From the NCBI GenBank assembly GCA_024685315.1, contig JAIKVW010000025.1, positions 1-53,238 of the forward strand: a stretch of 53,238 bases of DNA, read 5' to 3'. Source of the stretch: Lachnospiraceae bacterium (GTDB lineage: Bacteria > Bacillota > Clostridia > Lachnospirales > Lachnospiraceae). Position 1 is the stretch's first letter. Every line of letters starts with the position of its first letter. A program made the position numbers and the translations under genes. Below are positions 17,888 through 26,605 of this stretch, in pieces. The notes below the pieces were generated by a model, which was not told the origin of the DNA, ran no database searches, and saw only the letters and a list, made by a program, of their open reading frames with translations.

Positions 17888-19777
17888 TCAGTTCTGAGGC
17901 CTGCAGACTTCCGGAAGGAATTTGCTGGCCTCTATCATTTCTGACCTGATCTCCTGGAGGAGCCTGTGATAGAAGGCCTGCCCGCCCTTGACGATATCGT
18001 ACCGGGCTACGTAGTTCTTTACCTGATGGCGGTCAAATGAGCTGCTCATGACATCCTCTTCATGATACAGGCAGTAATCCTTCAGGATGTCGTTCCCTTC
18101 AGCAACTGCCGCGGGCTTGAACAGAAATACCGATGGCCTGTCGACAGTTATCCCGAGGCCTTTAAATATTCTCTTCCCGGTCTCGATCGAGCAGGTGTAG
18201 ATATGCGAATACCTGCCCGCCATCCTGGTGAAATCGTAGACCCTGAAGTTTTCAAGCCAGCCCTCGTCCAGCCAGCCATTTGCCTGCTCCTCGGAAATAA
18301 CAAGGCATACCGGCATGGTCCTCTCACTGCTGGTAATAAGTTCCCTTACTTTCTCTACCCAGTTGTCCTTCAGTATCTTCCTCGAGGTCGACAGGTAACG
18401 CACGTCAAAAAGCCCTATCCGGTCTGCAATGTAGGAATAGAACATCGGACAGCTGAAGTAACGGTTGATGTACCGTCCCTGCTCTTCAGCCCTTGTGTAG
18501 GAATTGCGGACATTCAGCAGCTGCTTCCCGTCCTCTCCTCTCCTGCAGTCTGCCTCGGTGATCCAGAGCTGTCCGGGGACTTCATGGTCTACGTACATGC
18601 ACGAGAGATACCAGTAATCATCCTCAGGCTTGTAAATAAAGCGGAGAAAGTAGCCCAGAGGCGCGGCTTCGAAGCTGACCGGGTCATCCGGGATGCTGGT
18701 GTCAAGATGCCCGAACTTGTCCTTGATCCATGCGCAGGCAATCCTGGCCGCCTCCATGCACCCGTCGTGAGCGCTGTATTTAAATGTGCTGAGGTTTACA
18801 CAGGCGTTAAATACGCAGACCTTCGACAGAGGGCTCATCTTATTCATCGACATTTCCTCGCCGAGCTGGTCGTTGCCGTCATCGAAAACGTCCTTCTCGT
18901 GGAAAATGGCCTCAAGAGCCTCATTATGTATGACTGCCCGGTTGACAAGTGCGATTATAGTATTACTGTTTATCGGAACCCTTCTGGGCTGCTTCAGCAG
19001 CTCGTCTATAAGGATTTTTCTCGGAGTCTTGTATAGGATCTTCGCGATATTATTATCCGAGACGTCGCTGTTCATTATCTCTTCCACTTCAGGATAAGCG
19101 GGCTTGTCGCTCATCTTTATCCTGTAATGGGACTTGATCATCCCGCTCCAGTTCCCTTCCTTGTAGAGCTGGTGCCCAAGGTTCTCGAAAAGGGAAACAA
19201 GCGATTTATCGCAGAGCTCGAGCGTCGCCAGCACGCTGTTGAAATACCTGGAGATGCTCTCGCGCCCGCTCCAGAGCTCACCGCCTTTGTATTTCATATC
19301 GTGTTCTATCTCGTGCCACCCCTCGAAGAACATGGTCTTGATCTGTATCTCCACGGTGTCGTCTATCGCCATCTCCCAGGTCTCGGGCGATATCTGGGAC
19401 TTTAGGTAAAGAGGCAGGCGGAACACGCCGTTGATCTTCACAGGTTTGAACTCCTGGTCGTTCTGCTCGGAAAGCGACCATTCCACAAGTTCGAACATCT
19501 GCTCAACTATCTGTTTGCAGATCTTAAGGTCATCTTCAAAGTATACGTCTATCCTGATCCCGACAAGATCCTGTATCTTCTTCTCCTGGTTATATATCTT
19601 CCTCTGATATTTATTTTCAAGAGATCCGGGCGTCTTGATCCTGGAAAAGATCCTGTGATATAGCCCGCACTGTTCAAGTCTTTCCTCGACAAGGTTGCGG
19701 AGTTCCATCTCCACGACCGCCGGTACCCTGACGGAGCGTTCGATCTCTTCTTTGCTGTAAATATATCTGTCTTCCAT
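17888..19777 (-). CDS. RelA/SpoT synthetase-like protein with large uncharacterised C-terminus
   Basis: A 629-residue protein. Residues about 25-190 resemble the (p)ppGpp synthetase fold: SRIKTPGSLENKYQRK (ATP-side R-x-K), IQDLVGIRI with the metal Asp D70, VEIQIKT with Glu143, and WHEIEHDMKYKG. The G-loop normally reads NGYQS(I/L)H, whose Tyr stacks on the acceptor base; here it reads NGVFRLPLYL, so both Tyr and His are missing. There is no HD hydrolase, TGS or ACT domain. Residues about 200-629 are not recognised; they include a strand-rich middle (YWYLSCMYVDHEVPGQLWITEA) and LITSSERTMPVCLVISEE. The gene stands alone between divergent and convergent neighbours. Enzyme activity is uncertain. 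Confidence 0.7.
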   Translation of the reverse strand: MEDRYIYSKEEIERSVRVPAVVEMELRNLVEERLEQCGLYHRIFSRIKTPGSLENKYQRKIYNQEKKIQDLVGIRIDVYFEDDLKICKQIVEQMFELVEWSLSEQNDQEFKPVKINGVFRLPLYLKSQISPETWEMAIDDTVEIQIKTMFFEGWHEIEHDMKYKGGELWSGRESISRYFNSVLATLELCDKSLVSLFENLGHQLYKEGNWSGMIKSHYRIKMSDKPAYPEVEEIMNSDVSDNNIAKILYKTPRKILIDELLKQPRRVPINSNTIIALVNRAVIHNEALEAIFHEKDVFDDGNDQLGEEMSMNKMSPLSKVCVFNACVNLSTFKYSAHDGCMEAARIACAWIKDKFGHLDTSIPDDPVSFEAAPLGYFLRFIYKPEDDYWYLSCMYVDHEVPGQLWITEADCRRGEDGKQLLNVRNSYTRAEEQGRYINRYFSCPMFYSYIADRIGLFDVRYLSTSRKILKDNWVEKVRELITSSERTMPVCLVISEEQANGWLDEGWLENFRVYDFTRMAGRYSHIYTCSIETGKRIFKGLGITVDRPSVFLFKPAAVAEGNDILKDYCLYHEEDVMSSSFDRHQVKNYVARYDIVKGGQAFYHRLLQEIRSEMIEASKFLPEVCRPQN

Positions 19778-19817
19778 CTGAGCAGCTCCTTCCGTCCAAT
19801 ATTTTTAAAACAATTGT

Positions 19818-19826
19818 ATTATATCA
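19818..19826 (-). promoter_or_regulatory. Extended -10 element for the RelA/SpoT-like gene
   Basis: The minus strand reads TGATATAAT, about 40 bases upstream of the start at 19777. No good -35 is seen at 17 bases. Confidence 0.5.
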
Positions 19827-19845
19827 CTAAAATCTGAATAAGATA

Positions 19846-19854
19846 TGATATAAT
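19846..19854 (+). promoter_or_regulatory. Extended -10 element for the flavodiiron gene
   Basis: TGATATAAT lies 45 bases upstream of the start at 19899, which has AAGGAGGTTCTTT before it. The -35 region is AT-rich without a clear hexamer. This site and that of the divergent gene are only ~20 bases apart. Confidence 0.55.
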
Positions 19855-19898
19855 AATTAATAATCATTAACAATGTTTTTTTATCAAGGAGGTTCTTT

Positions 19899-21056
19899 AT
19901 GGAAATAACAAAGGACATACGCCATATTGGCGTGAATGATCACGATATCGACTTGTTTGAATCCCAGTATCATGTGCCGGACGGAATGGCATATAACTCC
20001 TACATTATTATCGACGACAAGATCACTGTGGTTGACACTGTCGAGATCCGCTTTAAAGAGGAATGGCTGCGCAGGATCGAGGAGGAGACTTCCGGAAAAG
20101 CTCCTGACTACCTCATCATCCAGCATATGGAACCTGACCATTCTTCCAACATCCTCTCATTTATGGAGAAGTATCCTGAGGCCCGCATAGTTGCTTCGGC
20201 CAAGACCTTCACCATGATGGTACAGTTCTACGGGACCGACTTCCCCGAGAGGAAGATCGTCATCAAGGAAGGCGATACACTCGAGACCGGCCATCACAGC
20301 CTCACATTCGTCGCTGCTCCGATGGTACACTGGCCTGAGGTAATGTTCACCTACGATTCTGTGGACAAGGTGCTCTTCTCTATCGATGCTTTCGGAAAAT
20401 TCGGGGCTAATGACGTTCCTTCCGAGGGCTGGGCAGACGAGGCCCGCCGCTACTACATCGGCATAGTCGGAAAGTACGGCACCCAGGTACAGAGCGTTCT
20501 GAAGAAGGCCGCTGCGATCGACATTCAGACCATCTGCCCTTCACACGGACCGGTGCTCACCGAGAACCTCTGCTACTACATCGGGCTTTATGACACCTGG
20601 TCATCCTACCGTCCCGAGACCGAAGGGATCGTAATAAACTACACTTCGGTTTACGGCCACACCCGCGAGGCGGTAATGAAACTCGAAGCAATGCTGAAGG
20701 AAAAAGGCGCAGAGACTGTCGTGGTAAATGATCTTGCCCGCTGCGATATGTCTAAGGCTATCGCCGACGCTTTCAGGTACAGCAAAGTAGTCCTGGCCAC
20801 CACGACCTACAATATGGGGATCTTCCCCTTCATGGAAACTTTCCTTAACGGGCTTGTTGAGAGGAACTTCCAGAACAGGATCGTGGGCGTGATCGAGAAC
20901 GGTACCTGGGCTCCCAAGGCCGCAGGCATCATCAAGGGAATGCTTGCAAACAGCAAGGACATCACCTTCACCGAGACCACAGTTTCCATTAAGTCCGCGC
21001 TTAACGAGGCAAGTGAAGCACAGCTTCGCGTGCTTGCCGAGGAGCTCGCAGGATAA
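19899..21056 (+). CDS. fprA: Flavodiiron protein (oxygen/NO reductase, FprA type)
   Basis: A 385-residue class A flavodiiron protein. The N-terminal beta-lactamase-like domain carries the di-iron motif HMEPDHSS, with further ligands in MVHWPEVM, SIDAFGKFG and CPSHGPVL. The C-terminal flavodoxin domain starts near GIVINYTSVYGHTREAV, the FMN phosphate loop. Such proteins reduce O2 to water or NO to N2O and protect anaerobes. No rubredoxin domain is fused, so electrons come from a separate donor not encoded nearby. It is a single-gene unit followed by two tandem hairpins. Confidence 0.95.
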   Translation: MEITKDIRHIGVNDHDIDLFESQYHVPDGMAYNSYIIIDDKITVVDTVEIRFKEEWLRRIEEETSGKAPDYLIIQHMEPDHSSNILSFMEKYPEARIVASAKTFTMMVQFYGTDFPERKIVIKEGDTLETGHHSLTFVAAPMVHWPEVMFTYDSVDKVLFSIDAFGKFGANDVPSEGWADEARRYYIGIVGKYGTQVQSVLKKAAAIDIQTICPSHGPVLTENLCYYIGLYDTWSSYRPETEGIVINYTSVYGHTREAVMKLEAMLKEKGAETVVVNDLARCDMSKAIADAFRYSKVVLATTTYNMGIFPFMETFLNGLVERNFQNRIVGVIENGTWAPKAAGIIKGMLANSKDITFTETTVSIKSALNEASEAQLRVLAEELAG

Positions 21057-21066
21057 AGGTCAGAAC

Positions 21067-21120
21067 AAAATATCCCACAGAAACATGCTCATCGCAAATC
21101 GTTTCTTGTGGGATATTTTA
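21067..21120 (+). terminator. First of two tandem hairpin terminators after fprA
   Basis: AAAATATCCCACA (21067-21079) pairs with TGTGGGATATTTT (21107-21119), extended by GAAAC/GTTTC. The loop is ATGCTCATCGCAAATC. A T-run is part of the 3' arm. The same loop recurs in the next hairpin. Confidence 0.8.
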
Positions 21121-21148
21121 TTCTTCTGCATATTATGAATGTAAGCGT

Positions 21149-21205
21149 AAAAATATCCCGCGGGAATATGCTCGTCGCAAATCGTTTCCCGCGGGATATT
21201 TTTTA
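21149..21205. terminator. Second tandem hairpin, shared with the gpmA end
   Basis: AAAAATATCCCGCGGGAA (21149-21166) pairs with TTCCCGCGGGATATTTTT (21186-21203) around a loop containing ATGCTCGTCGCAAATCG. Read on the minus strand it starts at the gpmA stop codon and ends in TTTTTACG, so it terminates gpmA; read on the plus strand it backs up the fprA terminator. Confidence 0.85.
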
Positions 21206-21949
21206 TTTTGCCTTGCCCTGGTTGGCTACGGCTTCCATCTTCTTCTTCAGTTCTTCCTGATTGCCCAGGTAGTAATGCCTTATTACGTTAAAATCGTCAT
21301 CGAATTCATAGACAAGCGGCACGCCGGTCGGAATATTGAGCTCCGTGATCTCTTCCTTGCTGATATTGTCGAAATACTTTACAAGTGCGCGGAGGGAATT
21401 TCCGTGAGCCGCGATTATGACCCTCTTTCCGGCCTCCATATCCTTCCTGATCACGTCGAGATAATAGGGGACTACCCTCTCGATCGTGGTCTCGAGGCTT
21501 TCGGTAAGCGGAAGCGCATTAGGATCCGTGCCCCTGTACATCTCGAGGTTCCAGGGCGCCCTCTCGTCTCCGGGCTCAAGTGCCGGAGGCTTTACGTCGA
21601 ATGACCTTCTCCAGATCTTGACCTGGGCTTCTCCATACTTCTCGGCGGTCTCGGACTTATTAAGGCCCTGGAGCGCGCCGTAATGCCTCTCATTGAGCTT
21701 CCAGGTCTTCACCACCGGGAGCCAGCTCCTGTCCATCTCGTCAAGCACATGATCCAGGGTATGGATAGCGCGCTTCAGATAGGAAGTGTAGCATATATCA
21801 AAATCATATCCTTCAGCCTTCAGCAGCCTTCCGGCGTTCTTCGCCTCTTCATGGCCCTGCTCAGACAGATCTACGTCAGTCCATCCGGTAAAGAGATTCA
21901 GTTTGTTCCATTCGCTCTGACCGTGGCGTACAAGAACCAGTTTAGTCAT
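21203..21949 (-). CDS. gpmA: 2,3-bisphosphoglycerate-dependent phosphoglycerate mutase
   Basis: A 248-residue histidine phosphatase-fold mutase of glycolysis, interconverting 3- and 2-phosphoglycerate. The phospho-histidine motif is [10 protein letters not shown] near the N-terminus; [27 protein letters not shown] and [15 protein letters not shown] are all present. Length is standard for dPGM. AGGAGG precedes the start, and the stop codon sits inside the terminator T-run. Confidence 0.96.
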   Translation of the reverse strand: MTKLVLVRHGQSEWNKLNLFTGWTDVDLSEQGHEEAKNAGRLLKAEGYDFDICYTSYLKRAIHTLDHVLDEMDRSWLPVVKTWKLNERHYGALQGLNKSETAEKYGEAQVKIWRRSFDVKPPALEPGDERAPWNLEMYRGTDPNALPLTESLETTIERVVPYYLDVIRKDMEAGKRVIIAAHGNSLRALVKYFDNISKEEITELNIPTGVPLVYEFDDDFNVIRHYYLGNQEELKKKMEAVANQGKAK

Positions 21950-21977
21950 ATCCAGAGACCTCCTGTTATTTTTATTC

Positions 21978-22006
21978 AGTATAACATTTTTTGCGTGACA
22001 TACAAA
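21978..22006 (-). promoter_or_regulatory. Promoter of gpmA
   Basis: On the minus strand TTTGTA and TATACT are 17 bases apart, about 30 bases upstream of the gpmA start. The -35 match is weak. Confidence 0.5.
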
Positions 22007-22008
22007 AA

Positions 22009-23724
22009 TTATTTCTCGACCTGTTCAAGAGCCGACAGCGCTGCCCCGACCGCCCCGACTATGTCCGGATCTTCGGTAATGTAGATCTTCGCGCCTAATG
22101 CCTCTTCTATCTCCTTCACAACGCCCTTGTTGCGGGCAACTCCGCCGGTCATCATGAATCCCGGCACCAGTCCGACCCTTTTCATAAGGGATACCGACTT
22201 CCCGGCGATCGAGCGGTGCACTCCTCTTGCAATGTCTGCCTTTTCGGTGTTCTGCGCGATCAGGGAAATGACTTCTGACTCCGCGAAGACGGTGCACATA
22301 GAGCTGATGCTCACTTCCTTCGAGGATTCAAATGATATCGGCCCCAGCTCTGAAATATCGACTTCAAGGGTCCGGGCCATAGCTTCAAGGAACCTGCCGG
22401 TGCCTGCGGCGCACTTGTCGTTCATGACGAAGTCCGCTACCTCGCCGGCATCGTCAAGTCTTATAGCCTTGGAGTCCTGACCTCCTATGTCAAGGATGGT
22501 ATGAACGTCTTTGTTAAAATACCTCGCGCCCTTGGCGTGGCATGAGATCTCGGTCACCGATTTCCCTGCCGCGGTGATCGCCTCGCGCCCGTATCCGGTG
22601 GATACCGTCATCGCGATGTCATTTTCGGAAATCCCGGACTCATCAAGCACCTGCTTTGCGGCGCGCACTGCGGAATCCGCGGATTTGGCACCTGTCCTGA
22701 TCACCGCGCTCGCGACTATCTTTTTGTCCTTATCCATGATTACAGCGTTGGTCGATGTCGAACCGCTGTCTATTCCCATTACATAAAACATCTCTGACTC
22801 AGCCGCCTTTCCGGCAATCTTTTTCTCCGTCGTTCCCCTCATCGCAGCAAGCGATTCCATAAACGCTTCTACCCTGGTCTTTATCTGGCCGCTGCACTGC
22901 GGCGTGAGGTCGGTCTCTATCTTAAGGATCGGGACCTGGCTGTCTTTCTTCATCTGCATGTATTCAAATGAATAGACGTCGCAGAACTTTACAGTATGGT
23001 AAATGATCCCGTCGATCTCATTCCCGAATCCGGCAATGAAATCCGAGCGTCCCCGGGCGTCCGCCATCCTTAGGCAGGGAAGCTGCGAAAGGAGCGCAGA
23101 GCTCAGTATTCCCTCGGGATCCGTGCTCTCCCTGCTGATACTGCCAAGGTAAGGAGCCAGCGCCTCTTCACGCCTCGTTCCGGTACAGGAAATATCGAAA
23201 ACTACTTTGCCGCCGTTATCCTCTACCAGGGTCTTTACCGTCTCAGGACAGCGGGCCCCGATTATGCCGACCCTGAGTTTGTCAGGTTTTTCGCCAGCCG
23301 CGTTTATTCTTGCGCTCTCCCTCTCCCGCTCAAGTATTTCAATCAGCGCTTCGCGGCTGTATACCTTGCCGGAGAATGCGGAATATGCATCTGCCAGCTC
23401 CAGGATCCTCTTCCTGTATATCCCGATGGAAAAGTCGTTGACCTTCCTCGGAACATCGAGCATATAAATGAATTTCTCAGGATACTGTTCCTTAAGGACA
23501 TCCTCGAGACGCCTTATCGCGTCGCAGCAGGAGGTCAGCACTATACCTTCATAACCGCCCTCTGCCATGACCTCCAGGACCGCCTTCGCGTAGGAACATA
23601 CATTGGGATGCATGAGCGCGTCAGCATGATTAAAGCTGGTGACCGCGGGCTGGATCCTTACAGGTTCTGCCCCCATCGCTTCAAGAAGCTCGACCGGGGT
23701 ATATTTACAGACATATCCAAGCAT
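22009..23724 (-). CDS. Fusion of HgdB-like domain and HgdC-type activase ATPase
   Basis: A 571-residue fusion. Residues 1-300 resemble the 2-hydroxyacyl-CoA dehydratase B subunit/double-cubane protein fold ([41 protein letters not shown]), with cysteines at 6, 43, 66, 67 and 248. Residues 313-571 are an ASKHA ATPase of the HgdC/BcrAD type: [35 protein letters not shown] (C438), [12 protein letters not shown] (C477) and [11 protein letters not shown]. Cys438 and Cys477 are 39 apart, as in the dimer-bridging [4Fe-4S] site of HgdC. ATP-driven low-potential electron transfer to a partner is the expected role. The gene starts in TGATG overlap with the HgdB-like gene upstream, its likely partner. 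The substrate is unknown; no CoA-transferase is nearby. Confidence 0.85.
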   Translation of the reverse strand: MLGYVCKYTPVELLEAMGAEPVRIQPAVTSFNHADALMHPNVCSYAKAVLEVMAEGGYEGIVLTSCCDAIRRLEDVLKEQYPEKFIYMLDVPRKVNDFSIGIYRKRILELADAYSAFSGKVYSREALIEILERERESARINAAGEKPDKLRVGIIGARCPETVKTLVEDNGGKVVFDISCTGTRREEALAPYLGSISRESTDPEGILSSALLSQLPCLRMADARGRSDFIAGFGNEIDGIIYHTVKFCDVYSFEYMQMKKDSQVPILKIETDLTPQCSGQIKTRVEAFMESLAAMRGTTEKKIAGKAAESEMFYVMGIDSGSTSTNAVIMDKDKKIVASAVIRTGAKSADSAVRAAKQVLDESGISENDIAMTVSTGYGREAITAAGKSVTEISCHAKGARYFNKDVHTILDIGGQDSKAIRLDDAGEVADFVMNDKCAAGTGRFLEAMARTLEVDISELGPISFESSKEVSISSMCTVFAESEVISLIAQNTEKADIARGVHRSIAGKSVSLMKRVGLVPGFMMTGGVARNKGVVKEIEEALGAKIYITEDPDIVGAVGAALSALEQVEK

Positions 23725-24998
23725 CAGGCCGTCTCACCTCCCTTGCCGAGGAGTTCCAGAAAGGCCTCGAACCTTGTCTTGATCTGCCCGTCCGGACTGT
23801 TCCTGCGGTCTACCGCGTCGCCGTCCAGGATCAGCATGGGCTTACCCGTCTCCCTGACTTTTTCCTTCATCAGCATTACGCCGCCGGATGACTGGGAACA
23901 TCCCCAGTGACAGAACTCCACCACGCCGTCCGGATCGTACTTCCGGATCATGTCCGCTATAGCGTCGGCCTTGCGCTCAAATCCGCCGTTATAGATATTC
24001 AGGATCATTTTCCTGGCAATCGCATCTACCGGATGATCCGCATCCATTTCTTCAATATAGTCGAGATCGAAGTCCCCGCAGGTAACATTGATATCCCCGC
24101 CGAAATTAAGATATTCCCTCAGGGCCATCTGCGCATACGGAAGAAGATGTATCCAGAACAGCCTCTTCTGGCCTGACTCCGGATAAGCCTCGATCTCCTC
24201 GTCCATCATCCTGAAAGCCTCAAGCGGCCACTCCTCGCCTATGCTGAGGTGCGTCGCAAAGAGCTGGAACAGAACGAGGGTGAGGGTATTCGGATACTCG
24301 TGCCGCTGTCTCTTATCCAGGAACGACAGGAAATATTTTTTCGTCTCATTCTCCCGGGCTACCGCTTCCCTTAGGCGCTCCTCGGAAAACTTCCTGCGGG
24401 TTATATCTTCCAGCATGCATATAAGCTCGCGGAGCTGACCGGACACATACGAAAGGGACTCCTCTGAATATTCATGAGGAATATCGATCATGTATGTGGG
24501 GATATTAAATATGTCGTTGATATAGCGGAACGACTGCACGTTCGCATCGCAGGCAAGCGTAGTCGTGACTGCTGCTGCCGGCACAGGGAGCACCCCGGCC
24601 TCTGCCGCGCCTATGAAATTTTTGTGGTATGAACAGAGCGTGGAGGCGATGCCGCAGCTTTCGGAACGGTCGATAAAATAATCCTCAAGATAAAAACCTG
24701 AAAGATATGAGGCAAGCGCTTCCATGGATACGGAGGTGAGCCCGAAATTCTGCAGGATCTCCACCGGGGCGAATATATTTGTCCATGCGCAGTGCTCCGG
24801 GTCGTCAAGGGCGTCAGCCACGACCGTGATCCCCTTATAATTAAGGTATTTATACCCTGCAGGGATCCTCTTGTCGGACAGGTGCTTCACCCTGAAGCCC
24901 TCCAGATGGAGCCCCTTCCGGATCAGCTTTCCGGCCTTCACAGGATCGCTTTCAAGTTTTTTCCTTACAATATTTCCGTAAGTCCTTGCTATGTTCAT
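23724..24998 (-). CDS. 2-hydroxyacyl-CoA dehydratase (HgdB/double-cubane) family protein
   Basis: A 424-residue protein of the HgdB/BcrB family. It holds cysteines at 70, 115 (ESCGIAST), 122 and 150 (ACDANVQS), and a late CHWGCSQSSGG block that matches the cluster-binding C-terminal part. Members bind [4Fe-4S] or double-cubane [8Fe-9S] clusters and receive electrons from an HgdC-type ATPase, here the gene directly downstream in TGATG overlap. Reductions of hard substrates or dehydration of 2-hydroxyacyl-CoA are possible, but nothing around it encodes CoA or amino-acid fermentation steps. AAGGA lies at good spacing before the ATG. Confidence 0.82.
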   Translation of the reverse strand: MNIARTYGNIVRKKLESDPVKAGKLIRKGLHLEGFRVKHLSDKRIPAGYKYLNYKGITVVADALDDPEHCAWTNIFAPVEILQNFGLTSVSMEALASYLSGFYLEDYFIDRSESCGIASTLCSYHKNFIGAAEAGVLPVPAAAVTTTLACDANVQSFRYINDIFNIPTYMIDIPHEYSEESLSYVSGQLRELICMLEDITRRKFSEERLREAVARENETKKYFLSFLDKRQRHEYPNTLTLVLFQLFATHLSIGEEWPLEAFRMMDEEIEAYPESGQKRLFWIHLLPYAQMALREYLNFGGDINVTCGDFDLDYIEEMDADHPVDAIARKMILNIYNGGFERKADAIADMIRKYDPDGVVEFCHWGCSQSSGGVMLMKEKVRETGKPMLILDGDAVDRRNSPDGQIKTRFEAFLELLGKGGETA

Positions 24999-25037
24999 CT
25001 AAGTTCCTTATATTTAAACAGTATTTTTCAGCACTAA

Positions 25038-25043
25038 ATTATA
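25038..25043 (-). promoter_or_regulatory. Second candidate -10 for the HgdB-like operon
   Basis: TATAAT on the minus strand, about 40 bases upstream of the start and downstream of the leader hairpin. The -35 at 17 bases is only TTCCTT. Confidence 0.35.
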
Positions 25044-25055
25044 TACTTATTGCAA

Positions 25056-25089
25056 CAAAAAAGGAAAATGTCCTGCCGGAGCACTTTCC
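25056..25089 (-). terminator. Terminator-like hairpin in the leader of the HgdB-like operon
   Basis: On the minus strand GGAAAGTGCTCC (25089-25078) pairs, with small bulges, with GGACATTTTCC (25073-25063) and is followed by TTTTTTG. It lies between a good upstream promoter and the gene, so it may attenuate transcription. Confidence 0.55.
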
Positions 25090-25122
25090 GTTCTCTATTC
25101 TCCCGAAGGGAAATACGGATTT

Positions 25123-25151
25123 ATTGTAACAGTTTTTCTGTATTAATACAA
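25123..25151 (-). promoter_or_regulatory. Upstream promoter of the HgdB-like operon
   Basis: On the minus strand TTGTAT and TACAAT are separated by exactly 17 bases. The predicted transcript would start near 25116 and meet the hairpin at 25089-25063 within about 30 bases. A small TCCC-TTC-GGGA hairpin lies between. Confidence 0.5.
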
Positions 25152-25154
25152 GTA

Positions 25155-25183
25155 TTGACACTCAAAAACCTCTATTGTAAAAT
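25155..25183 (+). promoter_or_regulatory. Promoter of the uracil/xanthine permease gene
   Basis: Consensus TTGACA (25155-25160), 17-base spacer, TAAAAT (25178-25183), 44 bases before the ATG. It overlaps the region of the divergent promoter. No PyrR-type attenuator or purine riboswitch fits in the short leader. Confidence 0.8.
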
Positions 25184-25226
25184 ACGGGAAGTTTAAGCAA
25201 AATTTCATATTGAGGAGGATGATCAC

Positions 25227-26582
25227 ATGAACAACATGATCTACCAGGTCGAAGACAGACCTGCGTTCGGCAAAAACCTTGTTTTCGCCATCCAGCAGCT
25301 GCTCGCCATTATCGCGGCAACTCTACTGGTCCCCACGCTTGTCAACCTAAGCAGCGCGTCAGCAGACGTACAGATGAGTCAGCCGGCAGCACTTTTCGGA
25401 GCCGGTGTCGGAACACTTCTTTATCTGCTTATCACCCGCAGAAAAAGCCCTATTTTCCTTGGTAGTTCTTTCGCATTCATCTCTCCTCTTATCGGGGCAA
25501 CTGCTTTCGGCTATCTCGGGATCATTCTCGGAGCGATCTTCGCGGGAGCTGTCTACACACTGATCTCTGTGATCGTCCACTTTGCCGGCACAGGATGGGT
25601 AGACAAACTTATGCCTACCGTAATCATCGGACCTACTGTAGCCCTTATCGGACTCAGCCTCTGCAGCTCTGCAGTCAACAACCTCAACAATACCGCAGGC
25701 GGTTCCTACAACCTCATCCACATCCTCTGCGGCCTGATCGCATTCCTTGTTACGACTTTCGCTTCAGTAAAGGGAAACAAGACCGCTAAGGCAATTCCTT
25801 TTATAATCGGTATTCTTGCAGGTTATGTTGTCGCAGCTATCTTTACCGCCATCGGTAACGCAGCCGGTATCGATTACCTTAAGGTCGTTGATTTCACACC
25901 GCTCGTAGAGAACTTCAGTCCTTTCACCGTCAGCAGCCTCTTCGCGGTTCCTGATTTCACGATCGTAAAAGCTGCCGAGCAGGGATCTTCCCTCCTCTCT
26001 GGTGCAGCCGGCGTCGCGAACATTGCCCTGCTTTTCATCCCCGTTTCTTTCGTAGTTTTTGCAGAGCATATAGCTGATCACAAGAACCTGAGCTCCATCA
26101 TCGGCAGAGATCTGATCAAGGATCCCGGCCTTGACAAGACCGTTCTCGGCGACGGATTAGGATCTATCGCAGGCGCGATCTTCGGCGGATGCCCTAACAC
26201 CAGCTACGGCGAGAGCATCGGATGTATCGCGATCACCAGGAACGCATCTACCCACACGATCACCCTCACTGCTATCCTCTGCCTCATCGTGGCTTTCCTT
26301 AAGCCTGTAGTTGCTTTCATTAACACGATACCTACCTGTATCGTCGGAGGAATCTGCGTAGCTCTCTACGGTTTCATCGCAGTAAGCGGTCTCCGCATGA
26401 TCCAGCAGGTAGACTTAAACAACAACAAGAACCTCTTCGTAGTGAGCGTTATCCTGGTGCTCGGTATTGGCGGACTCGTACTCAACTTCGGTCCTGTCCA
26501 GATCACCAGCATTGCTACCGCTCTCATCATGGGAATCATCCTTAACCTCATCCTCAAGGATGACCCAAAGAAAGAGGATTGA
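25227..26582 (+). CDS. uraA: NCS2-family uracil/xanthine permease
   Basis: A 451-residue membrane transporter with about 14 hydrophobic segments. The signature GGCPNTSYGESIGCIAITR matches the UraA P-N-T-x-Y-x-E-N/S-I-G motif, and FVVFAEHIADHKN carries the substrate-binding Glu. It imports uracil or a related base by proton symport. Uracil versus xanthine cannot be settled by eye, so the symbol is provisional. GAGGAGGATGATCAC precedes the ATG. It is a single-gene unit between a consensus promoter and a strong terminator. Confidence 0.9.
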   Translation: MNNMIYQVEDRPAFGKNLVFAIQQLLAIIAATLLVPTLVNLSSASADVQMSQPAALFGAGVGTLLYLLITRRKSPIFLGSSFAFISPLIGATAFGYLGIILGAIFAGAVYTLISVIVHFAGTGWVDKLMPTVIIGPTVALIGLSLCSSAVNNLNNTAGGSYNLIHILCGLIAFLVTTFASVKGNKTAKAIPFIIGILAGYVVAAIFTAIGNAAGIDYLKVVDFTPLVENFSPFTVSSLFAVPDFTIVKAAEQGSSLLSGAAGVANIALLFIPVSFVVFAEHIADHKNLSSIIGRDLIKDPGLDKTVLGDGLGSIAGAIFGGCPNTSYGESIGCIAITRNASTHTITLTAILCLIVAFLKPVVAFINTIPTCIVGGICVALYGFIAVSGLRMIQQVDLNNNKNLFVVSVILVLGIGGLVLNFGPVQITSIATALIMGIILNLILKDDPKKED

Positions 26583-26605
26583 TCCGAAGCCGCATACATG
26601 ATCAT

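Noticed and set aside
18062-19036. 324-residue plus-strand open frame
   Set aside because: It is antisense to the RelA/SpoT-like gene, has no ribosome site and no recognisable motif.
17888-21056. Defence island around the RelA/SpoT-like gene
   Set aside because: Neighbours are housekeeping (MurT/GatD-like, flavodiiron, gpmA), with no integrase, restriction or other defence genes.
25161-25226. PyrR attenuator or purine riboswitch before the uracil/xanthine permease
   Set aside because: The consensus promoter leaves a leader of under 45 bases, too short for either structure.
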